A stretch of DNA of 64,000 bases from Candidatus Phytoplasma luffae (GCF_018024475.1 NZ_CP054393.1:248001-312000); one strand, 5' to 3'. Counted from the first letter of the stretch, positions 18,020 to 29,102 are shown. The notes: generated by a model not told the origin, from the sequence alone. Numbers and translations are program-made.

Positions 18020-18106
18020 GCTGGTGTGGCGAAATCGGTATACGCATTTGACTCAAAATCAAACGAGGTTAAACTCATGTCGGTTCGAGTCCGACCATCA
18101 GTACCA
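18020..18106 (+). tRNA. tRNA-Leu (anticodon CAA)
   Basis: 87 nt with long variable arm. Anticodon stem TTTGA/TCAAA, loop CTCAAAA, T-arm CGGTTCGAGTCCG, encoded CCA. G-T closes the acceptor stem. Confidence 0.93.
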
Positions 18107-18234
18107 AATAAAAAAATTATAAAATATAGTTATATTCGTAACTATATTATTTTTTTTATTTTTGTATATTTGATACAATTAAAATTTTATTTTTATATAA
18201 AAATAAAAAAAATTAATTTAAAAGAGTAAAAAAA

Positions 18235-21200
18235 ATGTCTTCTAAATTCGAAAGTTTTATTCAAAAATTTAATTCACAAAATTTAACCAATTATTCTTTG
18301 GATGGAGTTATTGTTGATTCAAAGAATAAAAAATGGGTTATAAATATTTCTTTACAAAAAGATTTTTCTAATGTATGTTATTTAGAAACTTTGGAAAAGG
18401 AAATTTTTGATTTTGTATTAAAAAAATCTGATGATTTGATTAAAGATTTAAAACATGATATTCGTTTTCTTTTTTCTGAATTAAAAGATTATCATGATAA
18501 AAAATTTTGGCTTAAAATATTCAAATATCTTTTCGAAAAAATATCAATAAAGATAATGAATAAAATTATTCCTTTTTTAGACGAAGAAATTGATTTTGAA
18601 AAAAAAATATTTCGAATTAATTTAAAAACAAATGATAAAGATGAATTAAAACCTTTAATAAATGATTTTGCTAAATTATTAAAAAAAGATTATAATTTTG
18701 ATTTAGATTATGATATAGAAGAAATAAAATTACAAGTTGATAATGATAAAATGTATTTAACATTTTCTGATATCCCTTTTCATTCTTCTCAATTTCTTGA
18801 GTTTAAAGAAAAATATGGTTCTAAATCTTTTTGGATCCAAGGTTATATTCAAAACGTAACTAAAAAAGAAACTAAGAATAAAAAAGTTTTATTTTCTTTT
18901 CATTTATTAAACCCATATACAAAAGACGATTCTATTTTTTATAAACAATTTTGTGACCCTAAAGATACAAATTATCAAAAAATAGAAAAAGATTTTCAAG
19001 AAGGTACTAAAATAGAAATTTTATCTTCTTGGTCTCGTTTATCTGAAAATAGTTTTATAAAAAACGATTTTTTTTTACAAATCCATTTCAAAAATAATGA
19101 TTCAAAAAAATATAATATTTTAAGCCCAATTCTTTTAAACGAAGAAAGAATAGATGATTTTGAAGGAAAAAAAAGGATTGAATTGCATCTACACACGAAG
19201 ATGTCTAATTTAGATTCTATAAATAGTCCTAAAGATTATATTGAAACAGCTCAAAGATGGGGACATAAAGCTATCGCTTTTACAGATTATAATGGTTTAT
19301 ATGCTTATCCTGATATAAATAAGTGTATTTATAACAAAGATATAAAACCTATTTTAGGTATAGAAATGGATTTTATATCAGAAAAACCTATTTTTGTAAC
19401 TAATCAAAACGAATATCCTGAATTCGATAATTTTGTTTTAAAACAACATAATTATGTTGTTTTCGATATCGAAACTACTGGTTTTTCTAAAACTAGAGAT
19501 AGAATTATAGAAATTTCAGCTATAAAAATAGAAAATGGTCAAATAACAGATAAAATTTTTGATGAATTGATCGATCCACAGATAAAATTAAATAAACAAA
19601 TTATAGAACTTACTCAAATTCAAGACGAAGATTTAAAAAATAAACCTACTATTGAAGAAATATTACCAAAATTTTTAAAATTTATTGAAGGTTATGTTTT
19701 AGTAGCGCACAATTATTCTTTCGATATAGGTTTTATAAAAGAAAAAGTTAAACAATTAAATATTCCTTTTAAAGATCCTATTTATATAGATACTTTGTAT
19801 TTAGCGCAAAAATATTTTTCTGAATTTTTAAAATATTTTAAGTTAAAAAGAATTGCTAAAGTTTTTAAAGTTAAAAATGATTTAATCGAAGGTAATCACC
19901 ATAGAGCTTTATTCGATTCTAAAACTACCGCATTAGCTCTTATAGAAATGTTTAAAAAATTAGAAGAACGAAATATTTTACATTTTTATGATTTAAAAGA
20001 ATCTTTAAATAATATTTTTGAAAGAACTCATAATGTTAATATTTTAGTTAAAAATCAAAAAGGTTATCAAAATTTATTTCGTTTAGTTAGTGATGCTTTG
20101 ACTGAAAATTTTTATAAAAAACCTAGATTACTTAAATCTATTTTTGAAAAATATAGAGAAGGTTTATTGATAGGTAGTGGCTCTTATGAAGGTAATATTT
20201 TTGAAGCTGCTTTAAATCAAACAGATGAAGAATTAAAAAGAAATATTTCTTTTTATGATTATATAGAAATCCAACCTTTAAATTGTTATAAACATATTAT
20301 GTATGATTTAAATCCAGAAAACGAAGATGAAAGTAAAAAAATAATTCAAGAAATTATTTTAAAAATAATCAAAGAAGCTCAAAAACAAAATAAAATTATC
20401 GTTGCCACAGGTGATGTTCATTATTTAAATGATTACGATAAAATGTATAGAGAAATTTATATCAATGCTAAATTAGTTGGCGGAGGAGTACATAAATTAT
20501 CAAAATACGATTCAAAAAATTTACCAGATAATTATTTATTAACAACACAAGAAATGTTAGATTCTTTTAAATTTATTGAAGATAAAAAATTAAGAGAAGA
20601 TTTAGTTATTCATAATACTCATTTAATAAATGATCAAATTGAAAAAATTAAAATTTTTCCTTCGCAACTTTTTTCACTCAAAGATAATGAATTTGCTAAA
20701 AATTTAAAAATCCCAAGTATAAAAGAAGAAATTAAAAAAATATTTGAAAAAGAATTGAATAAAAAATATGGAAATAAATTACATCCTTTTGTTCAAAAAA
20801 GAACTGAAAAAGAATTAAAAAGTATTATTGGTGACAAAATAAATAAAAAAAATAATAATATAGCGCCAATATATTTTTTAGCTCATTTATTAGCTAAAAA
20901 ATCAATAGATAATGGTTATCCAGTTGGGTCTCGTGGTTCTATCGGTTCTTCTTTAGTAGCGACTCTTTTAGGTATAACAGAAGTGAATCCTTTAAAACCT
21001 CATTATTTGTGTTCAAAATGCCAATATACTGTTTTTACGCAAATGAATGAAACAGAAAAAGAAGATGAAAATTTTAAAGAATATATTAATAATTATAATA
21101 AAAATAAAATTAAAGATAATAATGATTACGAAAATATAAAAAATGTTTTATCAGGTTATGATTTACCTAATATGGATTGCCCTTTTTGTAAAGAAAAATT

Positions 21201-22752
21201 TACAAAAGATGGACAAGATATTCCTTTTGAAACTTTTTTAGGTTTTGAAGGTGATAAAATTCCTGATATTGATTTAAATTTTTCTGGCGATTATCAATCG
21301 CGAGCGCACGAACATATGAAAGAATTATTAGGTAAAGATTCTGTTTTTAAAGCTGGAACTATTCAAACAGTTGCTCAAAAAACAGCTTTTGGTTATGTAA
21401 AAGGTTTTATTAAAGATAAAGGGTTAGAAGACGAAATTAGAGTTTGTGAAATAGCAAGAAGAGCTAATATGATTGAAGGCGTAAAACGTTCTACAGGACA
21501 ACATCCAGGAGGGATTATTGTTGTCCCTAAAAATAAATCTATTTACGAAATCACTCCAATTCAATTTCCGGCAAATGATATTGAATCTAATTGGAAAACT
21601 ACTCATTTTGATTATCATTCTTTTGAAAATAATTTATTTAAAATGGATATTTTAGGTCATGATGATCCTATTTTGATTAAATTTTTTATGGATTATGTAA
21701 AGAAAAATCCAGAGAAATTTCCTTTTTCATCTTATCAAAATATTCCTGTTGATGATCCAAAAGTTTATGATTTATTCCCTAACGAAACAAAAACCGAAAC
21801 AACTACTGCTATTCCAGAATTCGGTACAGAATTTGTCAAACAAATGTTAAAAGATATTTATAAAAAAGAAACAAAAAAATTTAATTTTAATTTTGGAACA
21901 TTAGTTAAAATTTCTGGATTATCACACGGAACAGATGTTTGGTTACAAAATGCAAGAGATATTCTGAATAAAAAAGGAGATTTTTCTTATTTAGGAAATT
22001 CTTCAAAGGACGAATCTAAAGAAATTTCTTTTAATGATATTATTGGTTGTCGTGATGATATTATGTTACATTTAATTAAAAAAAATGTAAATCCTTTAAA
22101 ATCTTTCGAAATTATGGAAATAGTTCGTAAAGGACAACAAAATAAAAATCCTAAAGAATGGAACAAGACAATATCTGAAATAAAAGAAAACACAGAAGTT
22201 TCGAATTGGTATTTAGAATCTTTAAATAAAATTAAATATCTTTTTCCTAAGGCTCATGCTGCTGCTTATGTTTTGATGGCTGTAAGAATTGCGTGGTTTA
22301 AAGTTTATCATCCTCTTTTATTTTATAGTTGTATTTTTTCTAAAAGATTGAATCAATTCGATTATAAAATAATGTTGAAAAAACCAGAATCAATCGATAA
22401 AGAAATTGAAAAAATAACAAAGAAAAAAGAAAAAAATACTGTCCTTGAACAAAGTCTGATAAATACATTAAATGTTGCATCAGAAATGTTAAAAAGAGGT
22501 TTTAAATTTTCGCCAATTGATTTAAATAAATCTCAAGCTTTTGACTTTATTATAGATGGTGATGAAAAATCTTTAATAATGCCTTTTATTACAATAGATG
22601 GTTTAGGTGAGGTAGCGGCTAATAATATAGTTGAAGAAAGAAAAAAGAAATCATTTACACAAGAAGATTTTTATAAAAGAGTTAAAATAAACAAAACTGT
22701 TTATAAAATAATTAAAGATGAATTGAAATTAATAGAACAATTACCTTTATAA
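18235..22752 (+). CDS. polC: DNA polymerase III alpha subunit, PolC type
   Basis: 1505 residues, the size of PolC. Domains in order: N-terminal part, OB fold at about 180-285, PHP start at about 315 (IELHLHTKMSNLDS), inserted 3'-5' proofreading exonuclease at about 405-580 (VVFDIETTGFSKTRDRIIEI, AHNYSFDIGFI), second PHP part, zinc-binding cysteines (CSKCQY and CPFCK, about 925-985), then the polymerase with GDKIPDIDLNFSGDY (about 1005). This is the main replicative polymerase of low-GC Gram-positives. The ribosome binding site is weak (AAGAG). The gene follows tRNA-Leu. Confidence 0.97.
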   Translation: MSSKFESFIQKFNSQNLTNYSLDGVIVDSKNKKWVINISLQKDFSNVCYLETLEKEIFDFVLKKSDDLIKDLKHDIRFLFSELKDYHDKKFWLKIFKYLFEKISIKIMNKIIPFLDEEIDFEKKIFRINLKTNDKDELKPLINDFAKLLKKDYNFDLDYDIEEIKLQVDNDKMYLTFSDIPFHSSQFLEFKEKYGSKSFWIQGYIQNVTKKETKNKKVLFSFHLLNPYTKDDSIFYKQFCDPKDTNYQKIEKDFQEGTKIEILSSWSRLSENSFIKNDFFLQIHFKNNDSKKYNILSPILLNEERIDDFEGKKRIELHLHTKMSNLDSINSPKDYIETAQRWGHKAIAFTDYNGLYAYPDINKCIYNKDIKPILGIEMDFISEKPIFVTNQNEYPEFDNFVLKQHNYVVFDIETTGFSKTRDRIIEISAIKIENGQITDKIFDELIDPQIKLNKQIIELTQIQDEDLKNKPTIEEILPKFLKFIEGYVLVAHNYSFDIGFIKEKVKQLNIPFKDPIYIDTLYLAQKYFSEFLKYFKLKRIAKVFKVKNDLIEGNHHRALFDSKTTALALIEMFKKLEERNILHFYDLKESLNNIFERTHNVNILVKNQKGYQNLFRLVSDALTENFYKKPRLLKSIFEKYREGLLIGSGSYEGNIFEAALNQTDEELKRNISFYDYIEIQPLNCYKHIMYDLNPENEDESKKIIQEIILKIIKEAQKQNKIIVATGDVHYLNDYDKMYREIYINAKLVGGGVHKLSKYDSKNLPDNYLLTTQEMLDSFKFIEDKKLREDLVIHNTHLINDQIEKIKIFPSQLFSLKDNEFAKNLKIPSIKEEIKKIFEKELNKKYGNKLHPFVQKRTEKELKSIIGDKINKKNNNIAPIYFLAHLLAKKSIDNGYPVGSRGSIGSSLVATLLGITEVNPLKPHYLCSKCQYTVFTQMNETEKEDENFKEYINNYNKNKIKDNNDYENIKNVLSGYDLPNMDCPFCKEKFTKDGQDIPFETFLGFEGDKIPDIDLNFSGDYQSRAHEHMKELLGKDSVFKAGTIQTVAQKTAFGYVKGFIKDKGLEDEIRVCEIARRANMIEGVKRSTGQHPGGIIVVPKNKSIYEITPIQFPANDIESNWKTTHFDYHSFENNLFKMDILGHDDPILIKFFMDYVKKNPEKFPFSSYQNIPVDDPKVYDLFPNETKTETTTAIPEFGTEFVKQMLKDIYKKETKKFNFNFGTLVKISGLSHGTDVWLQNARDILNKKGDFSYLGNSSKDESKEISFNDIIGCRDDIMLHLIKKNVNPLKSFEIMEIVRKGQQNKNPKEWNKTISEIKENTEVSNWYLESLNKIKYLFPKAHAAAYVLMAVRIAWFKVYHPLLFYSCIFSKRLNQFDYKIMLKKPESIDKEIEKITKKKEKNTVLEQSLINTLNVASEMLKRGFKFSPIDLNKSQAFDFIIDGDEKSLIMPFITIDGLGEVAANNIVEERKKKSFTQEDFYKRVKINKTVYKIIKDELKLIEQLPL

Positions 22753-22874
22753 TTGTTATAATTTGTGTATATTAAATATTTGTAATGTTAAATAAAATTA
22801 AGTTATAATTAAATTGGTTACTTTTAGTTTTAAATTTTATTTTTTTTAAAAAAAATAAATAAGGCGAAAGTTAA

Positions 22875-24221
22875 ATGAAAATAATTGTAATTGGATGTAA
22901 TCATTCAGGTACAGCCGCAACAAGAACAATATTTAAAAAATATAAAAATGTCAAAATAAACATTTACGAAAAAAACGATAATGTTTCTTTTTTATCATGC
23001 GGAATAGCTTTATATGTTGGTGGTGTGGTAAAAGATAAAAAAGGTTTGTTTTATTCTAATAGCGAAGAATTAACTAATTTAGGCGCTACTGTAAGATTAA
23101 AACATGAAGTTTTGAAAATTGATTTAGAAAAAAAAGAAATTGTTGTAAAAAATTTAAAAAATAATAAAATATTTGTAGATTGTTTTGATAAATTAATTTT
23201 ATCTACAGGTTCTTTACCGATTGTTCCTCAAATTAAAGGAATAGAATCTAAAAATATTTTATTTTCTAAGACTTTAGAAAATGCTAATAAAATTATAGAA
23301 TATACTAAAAAAATTAACAAAGTTACGATTATAGGTGCTGGTTATATAGGGGTAGAATTGGCAGAATCTTTTTCTAAACAAAATAAAGATGTAACTTTAA
23401 TAGATGTCGCTGATAGAATTATGCCTAAATATTTAGATAAAGAATTCACTTCATTAGCTGAAGAAAGTTTAAAAAAACATAATGTTAAATTAGCTTTAAA
23501 TGAAAAATTATTAGAATTTAAAACTAAAGATGGTTTAGTTACTCACGTCCAAACTGATAAAAATTGTCATGAAACAGAAATGATTATTATGTGTATTAGT
23601 TTTAGACCAAACACAGATTTAGTCAAAGATTTATTAGAAATAGAACCTAATAAAGCTTTAAAAGTTAATGAATATTTACAAACTTCTCATTCTGATGTAT
23701 ATGCTTGTGGCGATTGTATTAATATTTATTACACTCCAATGGAAAAAAAAGATATATATATTCCTTTAGCTACTAACGCTGTTAGAACAGGAACTATTGT
23801 AGGTTTGAATATTAAAAAAAATTTTTTTAAATATTCAGGAACGCAGGGGACCAGTTCTATACAAATTAATGACTTAAGTATTTCTTCAACAGGTTTAAAT
23901 GAACATACTGCTAAATTATTCGGTATAGATTATGATTGTATAACTATTAAAGACGCTAACAGACCAGAATTCATGCCTAGATATGATTCAGTTTTGTTAA
24001 AAATTTTATTTGAAAAAAAGACAAGAAGACTTTTAGGAGGGCAAATTTTATCTACTGTTGATTTGACTGAAAAAATAAATACTTTAAGTGTTTTAATTGA
24101 ATCAAAAACTACTATAGATGAGTTAGCCTTTAAAGATTTTTCTTTTCAGCCATATTTCAGCAAACCATGGGGTTTATTGAATTTAGCAGGTATCAAATAT
24201 TTAGAAAATATGAATTTATAA
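22875..24221 (+). CDS. nox: NADH oxidase / CoA-disulfide reductase family flavoprotein
   Basis: 448 residues. FAD-binding motif IIVIGCNHSGTAA at the N-terminus, active-site cysteine in SFLSCGIALYVGG (about Cys43), NAD-binding motif TIIGAGYIGVELAESF at about 154-169, and the second FAD motif DVYACGDCINI. The family reduces oxygen to water with NADH or reduces CoA disulfide; the single redox cysteine fits both. In an organism without respiration it would regenerate NAD+ and remove oxygen. The exact substrate cannot be decided from sequence. Confidence 0.88.
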   Translation: MKIIVIGCNHSGTAATRTIFKKYKNVKINIYEKNDNVSFLSCGIALYVGGVVKDKKGLFYSNSEELTNLGATVRLKHEVLKIDLEKKEIVVKNLKNNKIFVDCFDKLILSTGSLPIVPQIKGIESKNILFSKTLENANKIIEYTKKINKVTIIGAGYIGVELAESFSKQNKDVTLIDVADRIMPKYLDKEFTSLAEESLKKHNVKLALNEKLLEFKTKDGLVTHVQTDKNCHETEMIIMCISFRPNTDLVKDLLEIEPNKALKVNEYLQTSHSDVYACGDCINIYYTPMEKKDIYIPLATNAVRTGTIVGLNIKKNFFKYSGTQGTSSIQINDLSISSTGLNEHTAKLFGIDYDCITIKDANRPEFMPRYDSVLLKILFEKKTRRLLGGQILSTVDLTEKINTLSVLIESKTTIDELAFKDFSFQPYFSKPWGLLNLAGIKYLENMNL

Positions 24222-24234
24222 ATAGTTTTTCAAT

Positions 24235-24272
24235 AAAAAACTATGTTTAATATTTTTTAAACATAGTTTTTT
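24235..24272. terminator. Terminator after nox
   Basis: Perfect 16-bp stem (24235-24250 with 24257-24272; core ACTATGTTTAA), loop TATTTT, A and T runs on the outside. Confidence 0.85.
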
Positions 24273-24450
24273 ATTTTTTATATAACAATATATTTAATAT
24301 ATTTAAAATATTTTAAATATCATTATTTTAAAAAATTTTAATTATATTTTTTTTTAAAAAAATAATATTATATTTAATTTTTTTAAAAAAATTTTTTAAA
24401 ATAATGATAAATTATATTTTTTATCGCTTAATAGAAAGGTTTATTAAAAG

Positions 24451-26985
24451 ATGATTTTTAATTTTTTAAAAAAACAATTTAATTTTTCTTATAAATATCT
24501 AAAAAAAATTGATTTAATAGTTAAAAAAATAGAAAAATTAAAAGATGATTATTCTAAATTCAAAGATGAAGATTTCCCAAAAGAAACCGAAAGATTAAAA
24601 AAACTTTATCAAGAAGGAACTTTTTTAGATGATTTATTAATAGAAGCTTTTGCTTTATCCAAAGAAGCTTGTAAAAGGGTTACGGGTTTAGATCCTTATA
24701 AAGTTCAATTATTAGGTTCTTTTGTTCTTTACAAAGGTAAAATTGCAGAAATGAAAACAGGTGAAGGTAAAACTTTAACTTCTGTTATGTCTGCTTATTT
24801 ACACGCTTTAAGCGGCAAAGGAGTGCATATTGTTACTGTTAATGAATATTTAGCTAGTCGTGAATCTGAAGGTGAAATAGGTGATGTTTTTCGTTTTTTA
24901 GGAATGACTGTAGGATTAAACACTAAAGAAAAAAATATTGAAGAAAAAAAAATAGCTTATAATTCTGATATTATGTATTCTACTCATAGTGAATTGGGTT
25001 TTGATTATTTAAGAGATAATATCGAAACTAACATTAATAATATATTAATGAAAAAAGAATATAATTATGTTATCGTCGATGAAGTAGATTCTATTTTAAT
25101 TGATGAAGCAAGAACACCTTTGATCATTTCTAGTAAAGCTCAGAAAAGTATTCAATTTTATAGAGACGCTAATCGTTTTGTAAAAATTTTAAAAGAAACA
25201 CATTATATAATCGAACCAGAATCTAAAACAATTGAATTAACTGAAGAAGGTATTAAAAAAGCTGAAACTTTTTTTCAAATAAAAAATTTATATAATGAAA
25301 ATAATTCTGTTTTATTACATTGTATTAAAAATGCTTTAAAAGCTTTTTATACAATGTCTAAAAATAAAGATTATTTGGTTGATAATAATAAAATTTTAAT
25401 CATCGATAGTTTTACTGGTAGAGTTTTAAAAGGGCGTAAATTTAGTGATGGTTTACATCAGGCTTTAGAAGCTAAAGAAGGTTGCGACATAGAAGAAGAG
25501 ACAGAAATTTCTGCTACTATTACTTATCAAAATTTTTTCCGAATTTATAAAATTTTATCTGGTATGACAGGAACAGCTAAAACCGAAGAAAAAGAATTCA
25601 TTAATATTTATAACACAAGAGTAATTGAAATACCAACTAATAAAAAAATTATAAGAGAAGACGCTCCAGATTTTGTATTTGCGACTTTAGAAGAAAAATG
25701 GGAATCTTTAATAGAAGATATAGAAGAAAGACATAAAAAACAACAACCTATTTTGATCGGAACTGTCACTGTAGAAGTTTCAGAATTAATTTCTCAAAAA
25801 CTTAAAAAAAGAAAAATAAAACATGAACTTTTGAATGCTAAATATTTTTTAAAAGAAGCGGAAATAATTTCTAAAGCGGGACAAAAAGGTTCTATAACTA
25901 TAGCAACTAATATGGCAGGTCGTGGTACAGATATACAATTAGGCGAAGGAGTTGCGGAAATAGGTGGTTTGGCAGTTTTAGGAACAGAAAGACATGAATC
26001 AAGAAGAATTGATAACCAATTAAGAGGTCGTTCAGGTCGTCAAGGAGATCCTGGGTTTTCTAGATTTTTTGTTTCAGGAGAAGATGATTTAGTTAAACGT
26101 TTTGGTAGCGATAAAATACAAAGAATAATTGAATTATTAAATAAAACTAGAAATAAATCAGACGAAAAAAAACCTATATCTTTTAAATTTTTTACTAATT
26201 TTTTTACTAAATTGCAAAAAAAAATTGAAAATTCTAATTTTAATTATCGTAAATTTATTTTACAATTCGATTCTGTTTTAGGTTTACAAAGAGAAATTAT
26301 TTATCAACAAAGAAAAGAAATTTTAAATTCTGATAAAGATAAAATAGAAGAATTAGTGAAAATTTTAATTTCGAAAACAATTGATAAAAAAATTAATTAT
26401 TTTTTATTAAATAAAATGAATAAAAAAGAAGATTTTAGTTCTAATTCTGTGAATTTTTTAGAATATTTTGAACAATTATTCTTCCCTAAAGATGTTTTAC
26501 AAAAAGAAGAAATAGAATTAATATTTGAAAAAAAACAGAATAACTTTTATAAAAAAGAAATAACAGAATTAATTTTAAATAAAGTAAATCATATCCTTGA
26601 AGAAAAAAAAGAAAAATTAATTATTGATAATCAAAATTATTATTCTGAATTTTTAAAAATCGTTATGATTCGTAATATTGATAATTATTTCAAACGTCAT
26701 ATTTCTGATATGAACATACTTAGCAAAAGTATTAATTTTATGAGTTACGGTCAACAAAATGTTTTAACAGCTTATCAAGAAAAAAGTTTAAATTTTTTTA
26801 ACGAAATGATAAATAATATTTCTTTTGATATAACACGTATTATTTTAAAATTCACTTTATCTCAAGATGACTTTATAGAAAATAATGAAAAAGAATTTAC
26901 TTATAATGACGGCAACGTAACTAAAAATATATTAAAAAAATCTAAAAAAAGAAAATATAAAGCAGTTAAAAAACCTTGGAATTAA
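24451..26985 (+). CDS. secA: Preprotein translocase ATPase SecA
   Basis: 844 residues. Walker A in EMKTGEGKTLTSVMSAYL, Walker B region VIVDEVDSILIDEARTPL, FTGRVLKGRKFSDGLHQALE, GMTGTAKTEE, and the helicase end NMAGRGTDIQLGEGV and QLRGRSGRQGDPG. SecA pushes secreted proteins such as Imp-like and repeat proteins through the SecYEG channel. The C-terminal zinc-binding tail (CxCxSG) found in many bacteria is absent; the protein ends in KKPWN. An AGAAAGG site precedes ATG 24451. prfB follows after 32 bases. Confidence 0.97.
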   Translation: MIFNFLKKQFNFSYKYLKKIDLIVKKIEKLKDDYSKFKDEDFPKETERLKKLYQEGTFLDDLLIEAFALSKEACKRVTGLDPYKVQLLGSFVLYKGKIAEMKTGEGKTLTSVMSAYLHALSGKGVHIVTVNEYLASRESEGEIGDVFRFLGMTVGLNTKEKNIEEKKIAYNSDIMYSTHSELGFDYLRDNIETNINNILMKKEYNYVIVDEVDSILIDEARTPLIISSKAQKSIQFYRDANRFVKILKETHYIIEPESKTIELTEEGIKKAETFFQIKNLYNENNSVLLHCIKNALKAFYTMSKNKDYLVDNNKILIIDSFTGRVLKGRKFSDGLHQALEAKEGCDIEEETEISATITYQNFFRIYKILSGMTGTAKTEEKEFINIYNTRVIEIPTNKKIIREDAPDFVFATLEEKWESLIEDIEERHKKQQPILIGTVTVEVSELISQKLKKRKIKHELLNAKYFLKEAEIISKAGQKGSITIATNMAGRGTDIQLGEGVAEIGGLAVLGTERHESRRIDNQLRGRSGRQGDPGFSRFFVSGEDDLVKRFGSDKIQRIIELLNKTRNKSDEKKPISFKFFTNFFTKLQKKIENSNFNYRKFILQFDSVLGLQREIIYQQRKEILNSDKDKIEELVKILISKTIDKKINYFLLNKMNKKEDFSSNSVNFLEYFEQLFFPKDVLQKEEIELIFEKKQNNFYKKEITELILNKVNHILEEKKEKLIIDNQNYYSEFLKIVMIRNIDNYFKRHISDMNILSKSINFMSYGQQNVLTAYQEKSLNFFNEMINNISFDITRIILKFTLSQDDFIENNEKEFTYNDGNVTKNILKKSKKRKYKAVKKPWN

Positions 26986-27017
26986 AAAAAAATTTATTAT
27001 AAAGGAAATTTAATTAC

Positions 27018-28112
27018 ATGGAACAATATGAAATCAATAAACTTTTAGAAAATTTGAAAATTATTTTAGATAATCTGAAAATAAAAATAAATTTAGATGA
27101 GAAAAAAAAACAATTAAACGAATATAATAAATTAATGGAAGATCCTGAATTTTGGTCTAAAAAAGAAGATTTTACAAAAATTTCTAAAAAAATGCATAAA
27201 ATTAAAGAAAAGATTGATTCATTTATAAATTTTGAAAAAAAATTAAATGATTTAATTATTTTGTTCGAAATATCTAAAGAAGATGATAAGGATTTTTTAA
27301 TCTTAGTTGAAGATTTAAATAAACTAGAAAAAGATCTTAAAAAATTTGAAATCGATATTTTATTAAATCAAGAATATGATCAAAATAATGCTATTTTAAA
27401 TTTGCATCCTGGAGCTGGCGGTACCGAATCACAAGATTGGTGCGAAATATTATTCAGAATGTATCAAAAATATGCGCAAAAAAAAAAATTCCAAGTTAAA
27501 ATTTTATATTTGCAACAAGGTGCAGAAGCCGGTTTAAAAACGGTTAGCTTATTAATAAAAGGTGATTATGCTTACGGATATTTGAAATCTGAACAAGGTG
27601 TTCATAGATTAGTAAGAATTTCTCCTTTTGATTCCAATCTACGACGACACACTTCTTTTGTTTCTTGTGAAGTTTTACCTGAAATTAACGAAGATATTAA
27701 AATCGATTTAAAAGATGAAGAATTGAGGATTGATGTTTTCCGAAGTAGCGGAGCAGGCGGACAACATGTTAATACAACTGATTCAGCCGTCAGAATAACA
27801 CATTTACCAACTAATATAGTAGTTAATTGTCAAAACGAACGAAGTCAAATAAAAAACAAAGAAAAAGCTTTACAAATTTTAAAAATAAAATTATTAGAAT
27901 TAGCTAATTTGCAAAAAAAAGAAAATGAAAAAAAATTAAAAGATAATCAAAAAAATATTAGTTGGAGTAATCAAATAAGAAGTTATGTTTTTCATCCTTA
28001 TCAAATGGTAAAAGATCATCGTACTAATTGTGAAATATTTCAAGTTAATTTAGTAATGGATGGCCATTTAGATGAATTTATTTATTCTTTTTTGAAACAA
28101 GAAAATATATAA
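27018..28112 (+). CDS. prfB: Peptide chain release factor 2
   Basis: 364 residues in a single frame. It has the RF2 recognition tripeptide in RISPFDSNLRRHTSF and the catalytic GGQ in SGAGGQHVNTTDSAVRITH. RF2 reads UAA and UGA stops, so its presence shows that UGA is a stop here. The programmed +1 frameshift that controls prfB in most bacteria is absent. AAAGGAA lies before ATG 27018. Confidence 0.96.
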   Translation: MEQYEINKLLENLKIILDNLKIKINLDEKKKQLNEYNKLMEDPEFWSKKEDFTKISKKMHKIKEKIDSFINFEKKLNDLIILFEISKEDDKDFLILVEDLNKLEKDLKKFEIDILLNQEYDQNNAILNLHPGAGGTESQDWCEILFRMYQKYAQKKKFQVKILYLQQGAEAGLKTVSLLIKGDYAYGYLKSEQGVHRLVRISPFDSNLRRHTSFVSCEVLPEINEDIKIDLKDEELRIDVFRSSGAGGQHVNTTDSAVRITHLPTNIVVNCQNERSQIKNKEKALQILKIKLLELANLQKKENEKKLKDNQKNISWSNQIRSYVFHPYQMVKDHRTNCEIFQVNLVMDGHLDEFIYSFLKQENI

Positions 28113-28155
28113 TTAATTTTTTATTATATTCAATTTTATAGAGGGTTAGAATCAG

Positions 28156-28869
28156 ATGAAATCATCCAGTAATAAAATTTATAAATGGTTTATCCTCTTA
28201 TTAAATGTTTTTTTATTAGCTTTTGTTATTTATTTTTTTATTTTAGGTACTAAATTAAATAACGGAGGATTGGACGGTTTATCTTTATTAACTGTTCAAT
28301 TTTTAGATTTTGCTGGATTAAAACAAATAGAAGGGCAAAACAAAGAAACACTTATAATTTTTTTGATTTTTTTATATAACATCATTAGCTTTATCTTTAG
28401 TTATAAATTTTTTGGTAAAGAATTTTCTATTAGAATATTTTTTTTAGCTATTTTTTTAAATTTTTCTTTATTTTTTTTAGATTGGTGTATAGGGATAAAT
28501 AAAAGAGATAATTTTTTATCATGGATAGATCTCGATGGTAAATATAAAATTACACAATTATTTATATCTTCGGTTATCGCTGGTTTATTTATCGGTTATA
28601 CAATGAGTAATATCAGAAAAATAGGATATAACACAGGTGGAATGGATATTTTTCAAAAAATTTTAAAAGATGTTTATAAAATAAATTTTATTTGGGTTTT
28701 GTTAATAACGGATGGAATAATAATTTTTTTATCTTCTTTATTAGAATCAAAAAGGGATTTCATTTATTTTTTAGTTAGAATCGGATTTTCTTTATTTTCT
28801 TTAGTTATTGTCGGTTTTATAATGGAAAAAAATTCCATTATAAAAAAAGATTCAAATAAAAATATTTAA
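28156..28869 (+). CDS. YitT-family membrane protein
   Basis: 237 residues with about five or six hydrophobic segments (about 10-30, 65-83, 90-107, 133-149, 173-191, 205-221). NNGGLDGLSLL near the N-terminus and KIGYNTGGMDIFQKIL at about 155-170 match the repeated 'GGxxG(L/M)D' motifs of the YitT family. The substrate is unknown. AGAGGG precedes the ATG. The common C-terminal soluble domain (DUF2179) is missing. It is the last gene of the secA-prfB row. Confidence 0.8.
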   Translation: MKSSSNKIYKWFILLLNVFLLAFVIYFFILGTKLNNGGLDGLSLLTVQFLDFAGLKQIEGQNKETLIIFLIFLYNIISFIFSYKFFGKEFSIRIFFLAIFLNFSLFFLDWCIGINKRDNFLSWIDLDGKYKITQLFISSVIAGLFIGYTMSNIRKIGYNTGGMDIFQKILKDVYKINFIWVLLITDGIIIFLSSLLESKRDFIYFLVRIGFSLFSLVIVGFIMEKNSIIKKDSNKNI

Positions 28870-29102
28870 TAATTTTATTTATAAAATTAATTAAAGTAAA
28901 TAATATAAAATATATCTATTTTTTTTATATTATTTCGTGCTACACTGATTTTTGAACTTTTTTTCAAATTTAAACATTCCTAAACGAGTTTTAATTCGAA
29001 TCTTTTGAAAATAAAAATTATTATTATTTTTTTAATAAATAAGTGTTGTAGTTTAAAATAGCGTTAGAAAATTTCGCTTGGTTAAAAAAACACTATACCT
29101 GT

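Noticed and set aside
18026-18229. Open frame of 67 codons on the plus strand
   Set aside because: Its first half is the tRNA-Leu gene read as protein; the rest is a low-complexity spacer.
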